64,000 bases of DNA. Source: OLB7 sp966250335 (lineage in GTDB: Bacteria; Bacteroidota; Ignavibacteria; OLB7). This document shows, one piece after another, positions 34,897-44,365 of the stretch (the stretch's first letter is position 1; every line of letters starts with the position of its first letter). The notes below the pieces were generated by a model. The model was given only the letters and a program-made list of their open reading frames with translations, ran no database searches and had not been told where the DNA came from. The stretch spans positions 1-64,000 of the forward strand of contig CBINGZ010000031.1 of NCBI GenBank assembly GCA_966250335.1, written 5' to 3'. Both the position numbers and the translations under genes were made by a program.

Positions 34897-36153
34897 GTGA
34901 AGCCAGAACATATCCCTCTGTTCGAATCGCTGACGTTCCACGCGGGCGATGCCACATTGAAGAATCGGCTCGTCCTGGCGCCGATGGCGACCTATTCCTC
35001 CAATCCCGACGGAACGATCACCGAAGAGGAGATCAGCTATCTCCGCCGTCGCTCCAAGGATGTGGGGATGGTCATCACCGCCGCCTGCTACGTGTCGCCC
35101 GACGGCCAGGCCTTCGACGGCCAGTGGAGCTGTGCCGATGATGCCATGATCCCCAGCCTGCGCCGGGCGGCGGAGGCGATCAAGTCGGCGGGCGCCGTCG
35201 CCGTGCTGCAGCTTCATCACGGCGGGAGGCTCTGCCGCTCCGGGGTGATTGGAGAGAGCCCTCTCTCGGCCAGCGCCGTCGCCGCGGAGCGACCGGGGGC
35301 CGAGACCCCGCGCGAGATGACCGAGGAGGAGATCGAGCGGACGATCAAGGCGTTCGGCCAGGCCGCGCGCCGGGCGATCCGCGCCGGGTTCGACGGCGTG
35401 GAGATCCACGGCGCCAACGGATATCTGCTCCAGCAGTTCTTCTCTCCCCATTCCAATCTTCGGACCGACCAGTGGGGGGGTACCCTGGAGAACCGGGCCG
35501 CGTTCCCGATCGCCGTGCTGGAGGAGGTGCAGGAGGTGGTGCGTCGCAACGCCTATACCCCCTTCTGTATCGGATATCGGCTTTCACCCGAAGAGGTGGA
35601 AAGCCCCGGGATCGCCATCGCCGACACGCTTCAGCTCGTGGAAGGTCTCGCCGCGTGCAGACCGGACTGGATCCATGTCTCCACGCAGGACTACTACGCC
35701 GGCAGCCTCCGCAACCCGGCCGATCGGCGTCCGCGCGCCGCGCTTGTGGCCCGTCAGGTGCGGGGAAGGACGGTGGTGATCGGGAGCGGATCGCTCAACA
35801 CTCCGGAGCTTGCCGTGGCCCCTCTGGCCGACGGCGTCTCGCTCGTGGCGATCGGTCGCGCTCTGCTGATCGAGCCGGAGTGGGGGGCGAAAGTCCTTTC
35901 CGGCAACGCCGAGGAGCTGCGTCGCTGCCTTCCGGCCGGCGGGGCCGTCGAGGAGCTTTCGATTCCGGCTCCGATGTACGCCCGACTTCTGGGGAGGCCG
36001 GGGTGGCTTCCGGTCTGCTCCGAGCCGCAGGGAACCGGCATCCGGGATATCGATCCGGAGCCCGCGGGGCTCGATTCGGCGGTTCTGGGACGGGGACTGC
36101 AACATCCGTCGGGGAGGCGTGGACCGTTCACCTCGCCGCAGGGGATGGGATAA
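34897..36153 (+). CDS. NADH:flavin oxidoreductase (Old Yellow Enzyme family)
   Basis: FMN-dependent TIM-barrel reductase of the OYE family (YqiG-like), 418 residues from GTG 34897. Hallmarks: LKNRLVLAPMAT at the N-terminus, VLQLHHGGR, AARRAIRAGFDGVEIHGANGY and LLQQFFSPHSNLRTDQWGG (active-site His and Asn in HGAN). The C-terminal FMN phosphate site has GSGSLNTPE and VAIGRALLIEPEW. The last 40 residues are an unrelated tail. The natural substrate is not known and enoates are usual. The start is not firm: the ribosome site is weak, and no ATG lies near the expected N-terminus. Confidence 0.9.
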   Translation: MKPEHIPLFESLTFHAGDATLKNRLVLAPMATYSSNPDGTITEEEISYLRRRSKDVGMVITAACYVSPDGQAFDGQWSCADDAMIPSLRRAAEAIKSAGAVAVLQLHHGGRLCRSGVIGESPLSASAVAAERPGAETPREMTEEEIERTIKAFGQAARRAIRAGFDGVEIHGANGYLLQQFFSPHSNLRTDQWGGTLENRAAFPIAVLEEVQEVVRRNAYTPFCIGYRLSPEEVESPGIAIADTLQLVEGLAACRPDWIHVSTQDYYAGSLRNPADRRPRAALVARQVRGRTVVIGSGSLNTPELAVAPLADGVSLVAIGRALLIEPEWGAKVLSGNAEELRRCLPAGGAVEELSIPAPMYARLLGRPGWLPVCSEPQGTGIRDIDPEPAGLDSAVLGRGLQHPSGRRGPFTSPQGMG

Positions 36154-36167
36154 TCTTCGATGATCGG

Positions 36168-36189
36168 GGGCCGCATCTGCGGCCCTTTT
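36168..36189 (+). terminator. intrinsic terminator of the OYE gene
   Basis: GGGCCGC (36168-36174), loop ATCT, GCGGCCC (36179-36185), then TTTT. It starts 14 bp past the stop codon. Confidence 0.88.
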
Positions 36190-36361
36190 CACTACCGCTC
36201 GTAAGCTCGCGATAAATTCCGCGTTACCTCCCGGTAACTTCAGGCTGCAACGGACGTGTAAGACCGGCGAGTCCCCGGTGACGGCGCATCCCGCTCCGAA
36301 CGCCGATTTCCCTGCCGACACAGACCCGCCGAACGACTCGAAGCACGTATATTTGCAGCCC

Positions 36362-37795
36362 ATGAACAAGCAGATTGAGCCTACGTCTACTCCTGTACCA
36401 AAAAAGAGACGCTGGGGGAAGATCCTTCTTCTCGTCGTCATCGGTCTGACCGTCTGGCAGGTTGCTGCCTGGCTCGCGCCGATTCCCGCCCCCCTCGTCT
36501 CCGCCACGGTCATCACCGACAATCTCTACGACGCCATCTACAGCGACGCGATCGCCGCTCGCGCCGATTCTCTTCCCCGTGAAGTCAATATCGTTCTGGT
36601 CGGGCTGGACAACCGTCTCGCCTCCAACGACAACCACGCCGACGCGATCCATCTGATCAGCATCAGGACCCGCGATTCGGTCGGCGTCACCATCAGCTCC
36701 ATTCCCCGCGGAACCCCGGTCACCGGCTACGGCATCGCCGACGATCTCTCGTTCATGGCGAACGTCCGCGCGCTCAGGGGACGGAAGACCTTCCTGACCG
36801 CCGTGGCGAAGCTCGCCAGGAAGAGGAAGATCGACTACTACGTGGAGGTCACCTTCAGCCAGGTCATGGGAGTGCTGGAGCTGCTCGGCTACGAAGACCC
36901 CGCCACTGCTCTCCAGTTCCTGCGTCACCGCAAGACCTTCCCGCTCGGGGACGTTCAGCGGTCGTACAACCAGGGGAAGTTCATCATGTCGCAGGCGATC
37001 CGCAGAGGCGATATGCTCACCGGCGCCAAGGGGGATCTTCTCATCAGGATGGGGCTCGGCATGGTCGACACCGATATCGACGTGGAGACGGTGCAGGCGC
37101 TGATCTACAGGCTCAAGACGAAGGCCGCGCTGAACCAGGACCACATGCAGGTGGAACTCCTTCCCCGCTCGAACTATTCGGCGCTGGTCGATATGGAGAC
37201 TCCCGAGCCCGATGAGATCGAAGGGGTGGTGAACAAGCTCGTCCGCCGCACCGGCGACCAGATCGACGACCTGGGACGCTACGATCCCTATCCCCGGCTC
37301 GCGGAGCTGGTGAAGCGGGCCGAGTCGCAGAAGAAGCCGAAGGGGATCCTGGCCGTGATCGAACCTGTGTACAAACGGAAGGAGTGGCTCCAGGTGCAGG
37401 AACGCCCGCGCCGCCGCGACATCCGGAACCGTGTGGAACGGCTGCTGGTGGATGCCTACACCGCGCTCAACAAGCCGGAAGAGGTCGCCGAGGTGCGTCG
37501 CTACATGCTGCAGGAGCGCCAGGCGTTCTCCGAGGTGGAGAAGAAGACCCGATCCTTCAGCTACGGCCGCCGCTACGTGAAGTCGAAGGCGGAGGATGTC
37601 GACAGCGCCGTGCTGCGGCGGGCGATGGAGGATGAGATAGGACAGCAGCAGACGCCGGTGGAGCCGCAGGAGAACCATCTGCCGGAGGAAGTGCAGGAGG
37701 CGCCGCAGCAGGAAGTCACGCCGGCCGACGGAGCCGAAGGGGCGGTCGAGCAGGAGCCGCAGGTCAAGAATATCGACTCGAGCAGGAACGGGTAG
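36362..37795 (+). CDS. LytR-CpsA-Psr (LCP)-like membrane protein, degenerate
   Basis: A 477-residue protein with a short cytoplasmic start (MNKQIEPTSTPVPKKRRW), one membrane anchor (ILLLVVIGLTVWQVAAWLA) and an outside LCP-like domain (about residues 75-230). The LCP text is recognisable: NIVLVGLDNRLAS, HADAIHLISIRTRDSVGVTISSIPRGTPV. Active LCP enzymes transfer glycans from polyprenyl phosphate to the wall. Here the usual RxD before 'tiilvsi' is NHAD and the SIPRDT motif reads SIPRGT, so two key charged residues differ and activity is doubtful. The C-terminal 200 residues are charged, with a Gln/Glu/Pro-rich tail, and are unlike known LCP proteins. ATG 36362 is chosen for the normal anchor topology. 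Confidence 0.7.
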   Translation: MNKQIEPTSTPVPKKRRWGKILLLVVIGLTVWQVAAWLAPIPAPLVSATVITDNLYDAIYSDAIAARADSLPREVNIVLVGLDNRLASNDNHADAIHLISIRTRDSVGVTISSIPRGTPVTGYGIADDLSFMANVRALRGRKTFLTAVAKLARKRKIDYYVEVTFSQVMGVLELLGYEDPATALQFLRHRKTFPLGDVQRSYNQGKFIMSQAIRRGDMLTGAKGDLLIRMGLGMVDTDIDVETVQALIYRLKTKAALNQDHMQVELLPRSNYSALVDMETPEPDEIEGVVNKLVRRTGDQIDDLGRYDPYPRLAELVKRAESQKKPKGILAVIEPVYKRKEWLQVQERPRRRDIRNRVERLLVDAYTALNKPEEVAEVRRYMLQERQAFSEVEKKTRSFSYGRRYVKSKAEDVDSAVLRRAMEDEIGQQQTPVEPQENHLPEEVQEAPQQEVTPADGAEGAVEQEPQVKNIDSSRNG

Positions 37796-37822
37796 ACCGG
37801 TTCGATCGTCGGACGATATGAT

Positions 37823-37856
37823 AAGGCCCCGTCGGCGCGATGTCGGACGGGGCTTT
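37823..37856. terminator. bidirectional terminator between LCP-like and GT-like genes
   Basis: Arms 37823-37833 and 37846-37856 pair over 11 bp with one G-U. TTT CTTC ATTATT-type sequence follows on the plus strand. It lies between two convergent stop codons (37795 and 37862). Confidence 0.8.
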
Positions 37857-37861
37857 CTTCA

Positions 37862-38623
37862 TTATTCCCCGGGAAGCCTGATCTCCCGTATCTGCGCGGC
37901 AACCTCATCCCAGTCGACGTTCGGGGCGATGCCGTTCAGATCCATGTGGGTGGCAAGGGAGGGGACCGGGCCGATCAGGGTTCGTTTCGGGAGCTTCCAG
38001 AAGAACCACTTCTCCCCCTGCGTCATCCGCCACATGGTCCTGTCGCGCGGGGTGCGGGGGATGGTGCCGAGACGCTGAATCCAGGCGTCGCTCCGGAGCC
38101 GGGCGATCCGGGCGCCGTAGGTCATACAGGTGGAGTCGACGGTCCGCCAGTGGCGACCTCCCGCCAGATAGATGCGGCTCCGTCCGGAGCGGGAGTCGTC
38201 GGTTCTGGTGTAGCGGTCGAGATGATCGTAGAGGGTCACGTAGTCGACCGTGGGGAGTTCGTCGAAGGCGGCAAGGAGCGCGATGAGCGCCTCTTCGGTG
38301 TAGAGGTAGTCGTCCTCCGCGAAGTAGACGAGCTGGTCGGCGGGGAGCGCCGTCGCCATCCTGATCGTTTCCCGATACGATGGACTGTTTCCCAGCCCCG
38401 GCAGCGGGACCACTTCCCCCCACTTCTTCATGAACTCGACCCGTTCCTCCGGCATCGGGCCGTCGTTGACGAAGGTGATCGAGGCGCGCTCCCGCACATG
38501 CCTGAAGGCGTTGAGGAAGCTCCGAAGCGCAAGCACCTTTCCATAGTAGGGAGGGCGTCCCTTCGTGTTCTCGCCGCCGGTGGAGCGATAGAAGATGTTC
38601 AGACGGGGAGCTGATGACCGCAT
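37862..38623 (-). CDS. glycosyltransferase-like protein (GT-A-type fold)
   Basis: A 253-residue protein, probably a sugar transferase. The core starts RLNIFYRSTGG and has SITFVNDGPMPEERVEFM, SYRETIRMATALPADQLVYFAEDDYLY (the EDD acts like the metal-binding DxD of GT-A enzymes), and WRTVDSTCMTYGARIARL. The product cannot be named. The frame is open upstream to ATG 38860, which has an AGGGA site. That would add 79 Pro/Ala-rich residues containing an 18-bp DNA duplication (38708-38742) and would leave only 38 bp to the divergent gene. The shorter start is therefore preferred, with doubt. No signal peptide is visible. Confidence 0.7.
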   Translation of the reverse strand: MRSSAPRLNIFYRSTGGENTKGRPPYYGKVLALRSFLNAFRHVRERASITFVNDGPMPEERVEFMKKWGEVVPLPGLGNSPSYRETIRMATALPADQLVYFAEDDYLYTEEALIALLAAFDELPTVDYVTLYDHLDRYTRTDDSRSGRSRIYLAGGRHWRTVDSTCMTYGARIARLRSDAWIQRLGTIPRTPRDRTMWRMTQGEKWFFWKLPKRTLIGPVPSLATHMDLNGIAPNVDWDEVAAQIREIRLPGE

Positions 38624-38898
38624 GTCGTATGCTGATATATCCTGTCCATGTCCGGCGGTTCCGGTCACGGAGGCGTTCAAGATACGGTGCGGCGGGGAAT
38701 CGAGCGCGGGAGATGCTGCGGGCGGGGGAGATGCTGCGGGCGCGGCGCTCATTTCAACAGTCTGTCTCAGAGCTTGAGAGGGGGCGGGCCGATCTCTATA
38801 TTCGGCGCCGAGCGTCGATCGATCGGGAACGGGCTCCCCGGGAGGCGGGTTGATCGACATGTCGCGTCATCCCTCGATCACCTTTCTCGATATCCGAT

Positions 38899-40005
38899 AT
38901 GAATAGAGTCTATGGTCTTCTGATCGTTTCTCTTCTGGCGGCGTGCGCCTCGGACGAGACCCCGGCTCCGTCGCAGGAGACGGGTGAGGTACGGACCGTC
39001 GCGACAGGACTCAGGACACCGTGGGAGATGATCTGGGGTCCGGACGGTCGGATCTGGCTCACGGAGCGTGAGGGGATCGTCAGCCGGATCGATCCGGGGA
39101 CGGGGGAGAAGAAGGTCCTCCTGAAGATCTCCGACGTCCATGAGGAGAGCGAGGCGGGGTTGCTCGGGATGGCGCTTCATCCCGATTTCGTCGGATCGCC
39201 GCAGGTCTTTCTGGTCTATACCTGGCTGAAGGAGGGAAAGATCGTGGAACGACTCGTCCGATACAGGTACGATGCGGGGAGCGATGAACTCGTCGAGCCC
39301 GCCGTCCTGCTGGACGGCCTGAAGGGATGGCCCACGCACGACGGCAGCCGCCTTCAGTTCCTCACCGACGGAACGCTGCTGATGACCACCGGCGACGCCC
39401 AGGATCAGCCCGGAGCACAGGACAGGTCGCGGCTGAACGGCAAGGTCCTCCGCCTCAACACGGACGGCTCGATCCCCGCCGACAACCCCGATCCGCGAAC
39501 CCTGGTCTGGAGCAGCGGCCACAGAAACGCGCAGGGACTCGACCTTGCCTCCAACGGAATCCTCTATTCCTCGGAGCATGGAGCGAGCAGCGACGACGAG
39601 CTGAACATCATCGAGAGGGGGAGAAACTACGGCTGGCCGGATGTGGAAGGGCCGTGCGACGGGAGCGCCGAATCGACCTTCTGCCGCGACTCGAACGTCG
39701 TCGAGCCGATACGCGCCTGGACCCCGACGATCGCCGTGGCGGGGGTCGAATACTACGATTCCCCGGCGATCCCGGCCTGGCGGAACTCCCTTCTGCTCGC
39801 AACGCTCAAGGGGGGACTCCGCCGCCTCCAGCTCGCCCCGGACGGGCGGAGCGTGGTCGGGGAGACGACCCACTATTCCTCGCTGGGACGTCTCCGCGAT
39901 ATCTGTGTCTCCCCCGAGGGGCGCATCTTCATCTGCACCAGCAACCGTGACGGTCGCGGCTCGGCGCGCGACGGCGACGACAGAATCGTCGAAGTGAAGC
40001 CGTGA
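38899..40005 (+). CDS. PQQ-dependent sugar dehydrogenase-like lipoprotein (glucose/sorbosone dehydrogenase fold)
   Basis: A 368-residue lipoprotein: MNRVYGLLIVSLLAAC has Cys16 in the lipobox. The rest is a six-bladed propeller of the soluble glucose dehydrogenase/YliI family: LRTPWEMIWGPDGRIWLTER, GLLGMALHPDF, WPTHDGSRLQFLTDGTLLMTTGD, SSGHRNAQGLDL, YSSEHGASSDDELNIIERGRNYGWP. The His of the first metal/PQQ region (THDGSRL) and the GHRN motif are present. It may oxidise sugars in the periplasm with PQQ. Many relatives have no proven activity. A single gene, divergent from the GT-like gene. Confidence 0.88.
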   Translation: MNRVYGLLIVSLLAACASDETPAPSQETGEVRTVATGLRTPWEMIWGPDGRIWLTEREGIVSRIDPGTGEKKVLLKISDVHEESEAGLLGMALHPDFVGSPQVFLVYTWLKEGKIVERLVRYRYDAGSDELVEPAVLLDGLKGWPTHDGSRLQFLTDGTLLMTTGDAQDQPGAQDRSRLNGKVLRLNTDGSIPADNPDPRTLVWSSGHRNAQGLDLASNGILYSSEHGASSDDELNIIERGRNYGWPDVEGPCDGSAESTFCRDSNVVEPIRAWTPTIAVAGVEYYDSPAIPAWRNSLLLATLKGGLRRLQLAPDGRSVVGETTHYSSLGRLRDICVSPEGRIFICTSNRDGRGSARDGDDRIVEVKP

Positions 40006-40063
40006 TCCGTATTTTGCGCAGCTCGTCCTATCTCCATCAAGTTCAAGCAACCGTGAGGCCGTA

Positions 40064-41827
40064 TTGAAATCCCTGCTCGATACCATATCCGACATCTTCG
40101 GCGACGCATTCGAATCGATCGGAGCTGAACGGCGCTTCGGCGAAGCGGTCGTCTCGGCTCGTCCCGACCTGGGGCAGTTCCAGTGTAACGGCGCTCTGGC
40201 GGTGGCCAAGGCGCGCGGAGAGAATCCGCGCGCGATCGCCGAGTCGGTTCTGACGGCGCTGAAGGATCGTGAGATGTTCGGTTCGCTCACGCTTGCCGGT
40301 CCGGGGTTCATCAACATATCGCTGACGGACCAATACCTCGGCGACTGGATCAACGGCATCCGGCTGGACGAGCGGCTCGGTGTTCCCCTTGCCGCGTCGC
40401 CGAAGAACGTGGTCGTCGATTACGGCGGCGCGAACGTCGCCAAGTCGATGCATGTGGGTCATCTGCGGTCGGCGATCATCGGCGAGAGCATCAAGCGGCT
40501 CCTCAGGTTCATGGGGGAGAAGGTCGTGGGGGATGTCCACCTGGGAGACTGGGGCCTGCAGATGGGGATGCTGATCGTCGAACTGCGGGAGCGTCGTCCC
40601 GATATGATCTATTTCGATCCGGAGCAGACCGGGCCCTACCCCGAGGAATCTCCCGTTACGATAGAGGATCTCGAAGAGATGTACCCGAAGGCCTCGGCCC
40701 GCGCCAAGGGGGACGAGGTCGTGATGGAGGCCGCGCGTGCAGCCACCGCCGAGCTTCAGGGGGGGCGGCCGGGATACAAGGCGCTCTGGCGCCATTTCGT
40801 GAACGTCTCGATCGTTGCGCTCAAGCGCGACTACGCGGCGCTCAACGTCGACTTCGATCTCTGGCTGGGGGAGAGCGACACGCAGGATCGTATCCCGTCG
40901 ATGGTCGAGCGGCTGCGGGAGGGGGGATATGTGGAGCGGAGCGAAGGGGCGGAGGTGATCTATCTTCCTCCCGTGGGGGATGAGAAGGAGATCCCGCCGC
41001 TGATCCTGGTGAAGTCCGACGGCGGTGTGATGTACGGCACAACGGATCTTGCCACGATAGAACAGCGGGTGGAGGAGCTTCACGCCGATCAGATCCTCTA
41101 TGTGGTCGACCAGCGGCAGTCGCATCATTTCCAGCAGGTCTTCCGCGCCGCGCGGAGGACCGGGATCGCCGGGAAGACGGAGATGGAGCATGTCGGCTTC
41201 GGCACCATGAACGGCGCCGACGGCAGGCCCTTCAAGACCCGCGAGGGGGGGAACATGCGGCTCAACGATCTGATCACGATGGCGGTGGAGCAGGGGGAGA
41301 AACGGATCACCGAGGCCGGAATCGCCCAGGACTACCCGGAGGAGGAGCGGAAGGAGATCGCGCGGAAGGTCGGCATCGCCGCCGTCAAGTACGCCGACCT
41401 CATGAATCATCGGAGCAGCGACTACCTTTTCGATCTGGAGAAGTTCACCCGCTTCGAGGGACGCACCGGCGCCTATCTCCTCTATGCGGCCGTCCGTGTC
41501 CAGTCGATTCTCCGGAAGGCGGAGGAGCGCGGGTTCGCTCCCGGTCCGATACTTCCTCCGGGGGAGAACGAACGGGAGCTCGTTCTGCTGCTGACCCAGC
41601 TTCCGGAGGCGCTCGATCTGGCGCTGCGGAAGCGGGGACCGAACCATATCTGCGATTTCGTCTACAACCTGGCGCAGGCGTTCAGCCGCTTCTACGACAA
41701 GTGCCATATCCTGCGGGAGGAAGATCCCGCCCGCCGCGCCTCCTGGCTTGCGCTGGCGGAGCTCTGTCTCCGTCAGTTCCGTCTGGCCCTCGATCTGCTT
41801 GCGATAGAAGTGCCGGAGCGGATGTAA
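40064..41827 (+). CDS. argS: arginyl-tRNA synthetase
   Basis: Charges tRNA-Arg in the cytoplasm. The 587-residue class I enzyme has the N-terminal additional domain (residues 1-105) and the HIGH motif as HVGH at 130-133 in ANVAKSMHVGHLRSAI. It also has the characteristic ArgRS replacement of KMSK, GRPFKTREGG, and the C-terminal anticodon-binding helices (CDFVYNLAQAFSRFYDKCHIL). The start is TTG 40064 with GAGG five bases upstream, and no ATG lies near the N-terminus. It ends 15 bp before the convergent E1 gene. Confidence 0.97.
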   Translation: MKSLLDTISDIFGDAFESIGAERRFGEAVVSARPDLGQFQCNGALAVAKARGENPRAIAESVLTALKDREMFGSLTLAGPGFINISLTDQYLGDWINGIRLDERLGVPLAASPKNVVVDYGGANVAKSMHVGHLRSAIIGESIKRLLRFMGEKVVGDVHLGDWGLQMGMLIVELRERRPDMIYFDPEQTGPYPEESPVTIEDLEEMYPKASARAKGDEVVMEAARAATAELQGGRPGYKALWRHFVNVSIVALKRDYAALNVDFDLWLGESDTQDRIPSMVERLREGGYVERSEGAEVIYLPPVGDEKEIPPLILVKSDGGVMYGTTDLATIEQRVEELHADQILYVVDQRQSHHFQQVFRAARRTGIAGKTEMEHVGFGTMNGADGRPFKTREGGNMRLNDLITMAVEQGEKRITEAGIAQDYPEEERKEIARKVGIAAVKYADLMNHRSSDYLFDLEKFTRFEGRTGAYLLYAAVRVQSILRKAEERGFAPGPILPPGENERELVLLLTQLPEALDLALRKRGPNHICDFVYNLAQAFSRFYDKCHILREEDPARRASWLALAELCLRQFRLALDLLAIEVPERM

Positions 41828-41841
41828 GGGGGGCGGTCGGT

Positions 41842-43818
41842 CTAGAACCGCAGCGTCCTCTCGACCGCGTCGCGCAGGCGGCTTTTTCCCAGGAAGAGAT
41901 CCTCGAGTCCCTTGTTGAAGGGAACGGGGGTGTCGAGCGAGCCGACGCGGGCCACCGGTGCGTCCAGGCTCCCGAAAAGCTCCTGGCCGATCGTCGCGGC
42001 GATCTCGGCGCCGAAGCCGCCGGTGATCGTGTCTTCATGCAGTACGATGCATCGTCCGCTCTTCCTCACCGACTCGAAGACCGTCTCGCGGTCCCAGGGG
42101 ACCAGCGTCCGCAGGTCGATCACCTCGATTCCCGCTCCGGGGCTCTCGTCGGCGAGCGCGGTTGCCCAGTGGACGCCGAGCCCGTAGGTCACGATCGTCA
42201 GCCGCTCTCCGCGCCGGACGACGGCGGCGGAGCCGAACGGGATGGTGTAGTAGGCGTCCGGCACGAGCCCCTTGATCGATCTGTAGAGGAGCTTGTGCTC
42301 GTAGAACATCACCGGGTTCGGGTCGATCAGCGAGGCGGCCAGGAGCCCCTTGGCGTCGAAGGGGTTGGAGGGATAGACCACCTTCAGGCCGGGGACGTGG
42401 GTGAACCACGCCTCGGTGCTCTGCGAGTGGAACGGTCCGGCGCCCACCCCCGCCCCGGTCGGCATCCGGACCGTGACGTTGACGGGGAGGTCCCACCGAT
42501 AATATGTCTTTGCGAGATTGTTGACCACCTGGTTGAACCCGCTGGAGACGAAGTCGGCGAACTGCATCTCCACGGTCGACGCGCGCCCGCGGATCGAGAG
42601 CCCGAGCGCGGCCCCGAGGATCGCCGACTCGCAGAGCGGAGTGTTCCGCACCCGTTCCCTCCCGAATCTCTCCACGAACCCCTCGGTGACCTTGAAGACG
42701 CCGCCGTAGTCGGCCACATCCTGCCCCATGACGATCAGCCCGGGATCACGCTCCATCGCCTGCGCGAGCGCGTCGGAGATCGCGTCGACGAAGCGTCGCT
42801 CGGTTGCGGGTCCTTCCGGCCGCACATGCTCGACGGCGCCGACGGCGTAGACATCACCCAGCTCCTCCCTCTCGTCCGGCGTCGGTTCGGGAGCGGCGAG
42901 CATCTCCTCCACGGCCCGTTCGATCGCCGCGCCCAGACGTTCCTGCAGAGCATGGCGGCGGTTGTCGCGCAGGAGTCCCATCTCGGAAAGGAATCGCTCA
43001 TAGCTCGCAAGAGGATCTTTTTCTCCCCACTCGACGAACCGCTCCTTCGGCACGTACGCGGTTCCGGAGGCCTCCTCGTGGCCCCGCATTCTGAAGGTCA
43101 TCGCCTCCAGAATCACGGGACGTCGATCGACCCGCATCCTGTCGGCGATCCGTCTGACGGTGTCGTGGACCTCCAGGATGTTGTTGCCGTCGATCGAGTA
43201 TCCGTCGATCCCGTAGCCGATCGCCTTGTCGGCGAAGCTGGCGCAGCGGAACTGGTCGCACGACGGCGTGGAGAGGCCGTAGCCGTTGTTCTCCACCAGG
43301 AAGATCACCGGCAGCTCCCACACCGCCGCCACGTTGATCGCCTCGTGGAAATCCCCCTCGCTGGCGCCGCCGTCGCCGGAGAAGACGAGGGCGATGCCGT
43401 CATCCCCCGCCAGGTTCCCCGCGAGGGCGATGCCGTCGGCGACGCCGAGCATCGCGCCGAGATGTGAGATCATTCCGATGACCCTGTCATCCGGCGAACC
43501 GAAATGGAAGGATCGATCGCGCCCCTTCGTGTAGCCGTCCCGCTTCCCCTGCCACTGTCTGAAGAGTCGGCCGAGCGGCATCTCGCGCGCCGTGAAGACC
43601 CCAAGGTTGCGATGGAGCGGCAGGATATAATCGGTCGGCTTCAGCGCGGTGGTGCAGCCCACCGCTATCGCCTCCTGGCCGATGCCGGAGAACCACTTGC
43701 TGATCTTCCCCTGACGCAGAAGCAGGAGCATCTTCTCCTCGATCATTCTCGGCAGAAGGAGCGCCTCGTAGAGCGAGAGGAGCGATTCGTCCGTGTGATC
43801 CTTGCGATCGAATGTCAT
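41842..43818 (-). CDS. 2-oxoacid dehydrogenase E1 component, alpha-beta fusion
   Basis: A 658-residue thiamine diphosphate enzyme that decarboxylates a 2-oxoacid (pyruvate or a branched-chain acid) and acylates the lipoyl domain of E2. The N-terminal half is E1-alpha: RNLGVF...FHFGSP, TPP/Mg motif GDGGASEGDFHEAIN (GDG at 148-150) and VENNGYGLSTP. From about residue 345 it continues as E1-beta: RRFVDAISDALAQAM, VMGQDVADYGGVFKVTEG, the E-rich PLCESAILGAALG, and GAGPFHSQSTEAWFTHVPGLKV. Such fusions are common in Bacteroidota and are usually the branched-chain or alternative pyruvate type. E2 and E3 genes are not here. The start ATG 43818 is natural. Confidence 0.95.
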   Translation of the reverse strand: MTFDRKDHTDESLLSLYEALLLPRMIEEKMLLLLRQGKISKWFSGIGQEAIAVGCTTALKPTDYILPLHRNLGVFTAREMPLGRLFRQWQGKRDGYTKGRDRSFHFGSPDDRVIGMISHLGAMLGVADGIALAGNLAGDDGIALVFSGDGGASEGDFHEAINVAAVWELPVIFLVENNGYGLSTPSCDQFRCASFADKAIGYGIDGYSIDGNNILEVHDTVRRIADRMRVDRRPVILEAMTFRMRGHEEASGTAYVPKERFVEWGEKDPLASYERFLSEMGLLRDNRRHALQERLGAAIERAVEEMLAAPEPTPDEREELGDVYAVGAVEHVRPEGPATERRFVDAISDALAQAMERDPGLIVMGQDVADYGGVFKVTEGFVERFGRERVRNTPLCESAILGAALGLSIRGRASTVEMQFADFVSSGFNQVVNNLAKTYYRWDLPVNVTVRMPTGAGVGAGPFHSQSTEAWFTHVPGLKVVYPSNPFDAKGLLAASLIDPNPVMFYEHKLLYRSIKGLVPDAYYTIPFGSAAVVRRGERLTIVTYGLGVHWATALADESPGAGIEVIDLRTLVPWDRETVFESVRKSGRCIVLHEDTITGGFGAEIAATIGQELFGSLDAPVARVGSLDTPVPFNKGLEDLFLGKSRLRDAVERTLRF

Positions 43819-44056
43819 ACGTGTTCGGTTCGGGTTGGCGTGTTCGGAGCGGAAAGATAGCGAATGGAGGGAAGCGGCGGGAAGGGAACAGTGATCGCCG
43901 GGAGATCAATAGTTAAGGGGATGGAGGAGTAGGATCTGACTCCCCGGAGGAACGGGTGTGTGATATGGAAGCTAGTGTGGTTGATGCACGACCGGCTTGC
44001 TCGGCGCAGAGTTCGATCGAAGTTGGGGATAAGCCGTCGGCTATGGCTGAACGGGG

Positions 44057-44365
44057 TTACTCAGACGATCCCGTTGGTGGTATGGGTGGAATGATGCAGC
44101 TCTCACGAAGTATCTTTTCATACTCGACCTGATCTAATGAGCAATCGATGAGATTGAGAAATTGTGACTTGGTCAGCTTGCACTGTTTTGCCATACGTCC
44201 GATAAGGAAGTCGTTGAGTTCCTTAGAGTTATGACTTGTGTGCGTTTTGACGGTCGTGCGTTTGCCATCGGTCGTGCAATACATGAAGTAGTGATGGTGA
44301 CTGTCGTCACGACAAAAACCTTTTGAGAGAAGAGCGCTTTGAGCTTTCTTCGTATCACGTGGCAT
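44057..44365 (-). CDS. HicA-like small protein (candidate toxin)
   Basis: A 102-residue basic protein. The first half follows the HicA/YcfA pattern, a small dsRNA-binding-like fold: helix MPRDTKKAQSALLSKGF, then the histidine motif DDSHHHYFMY, two strands, and VKTHTSHNSKEL with a second conserved His cluster. HicA toxins cut mRNA and use one of these histidines. The C-terminal helices (FLIGRMAKQCKLTKSQFLNLIDCSLDQVEYEKIL) extend beyond the usual 60-80 residues. Its ATG lies inside the end of the upstream gene, an 11-bp overlap, with GGAG before it. DNA is AT-rich compared with the flanks. Assignment as a toxin is inference. Confidence 0.65.
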   Translation of the reverse strand: MPRDTKKAQSALLSKGFCRDDSHHHYFMYCTTDGKRTTVKTHTSHNSKELNDFLIGRMAKQCKLTKSQFLNLIDCSLDQVEYEKILRESCIIPPIPPTGSSE

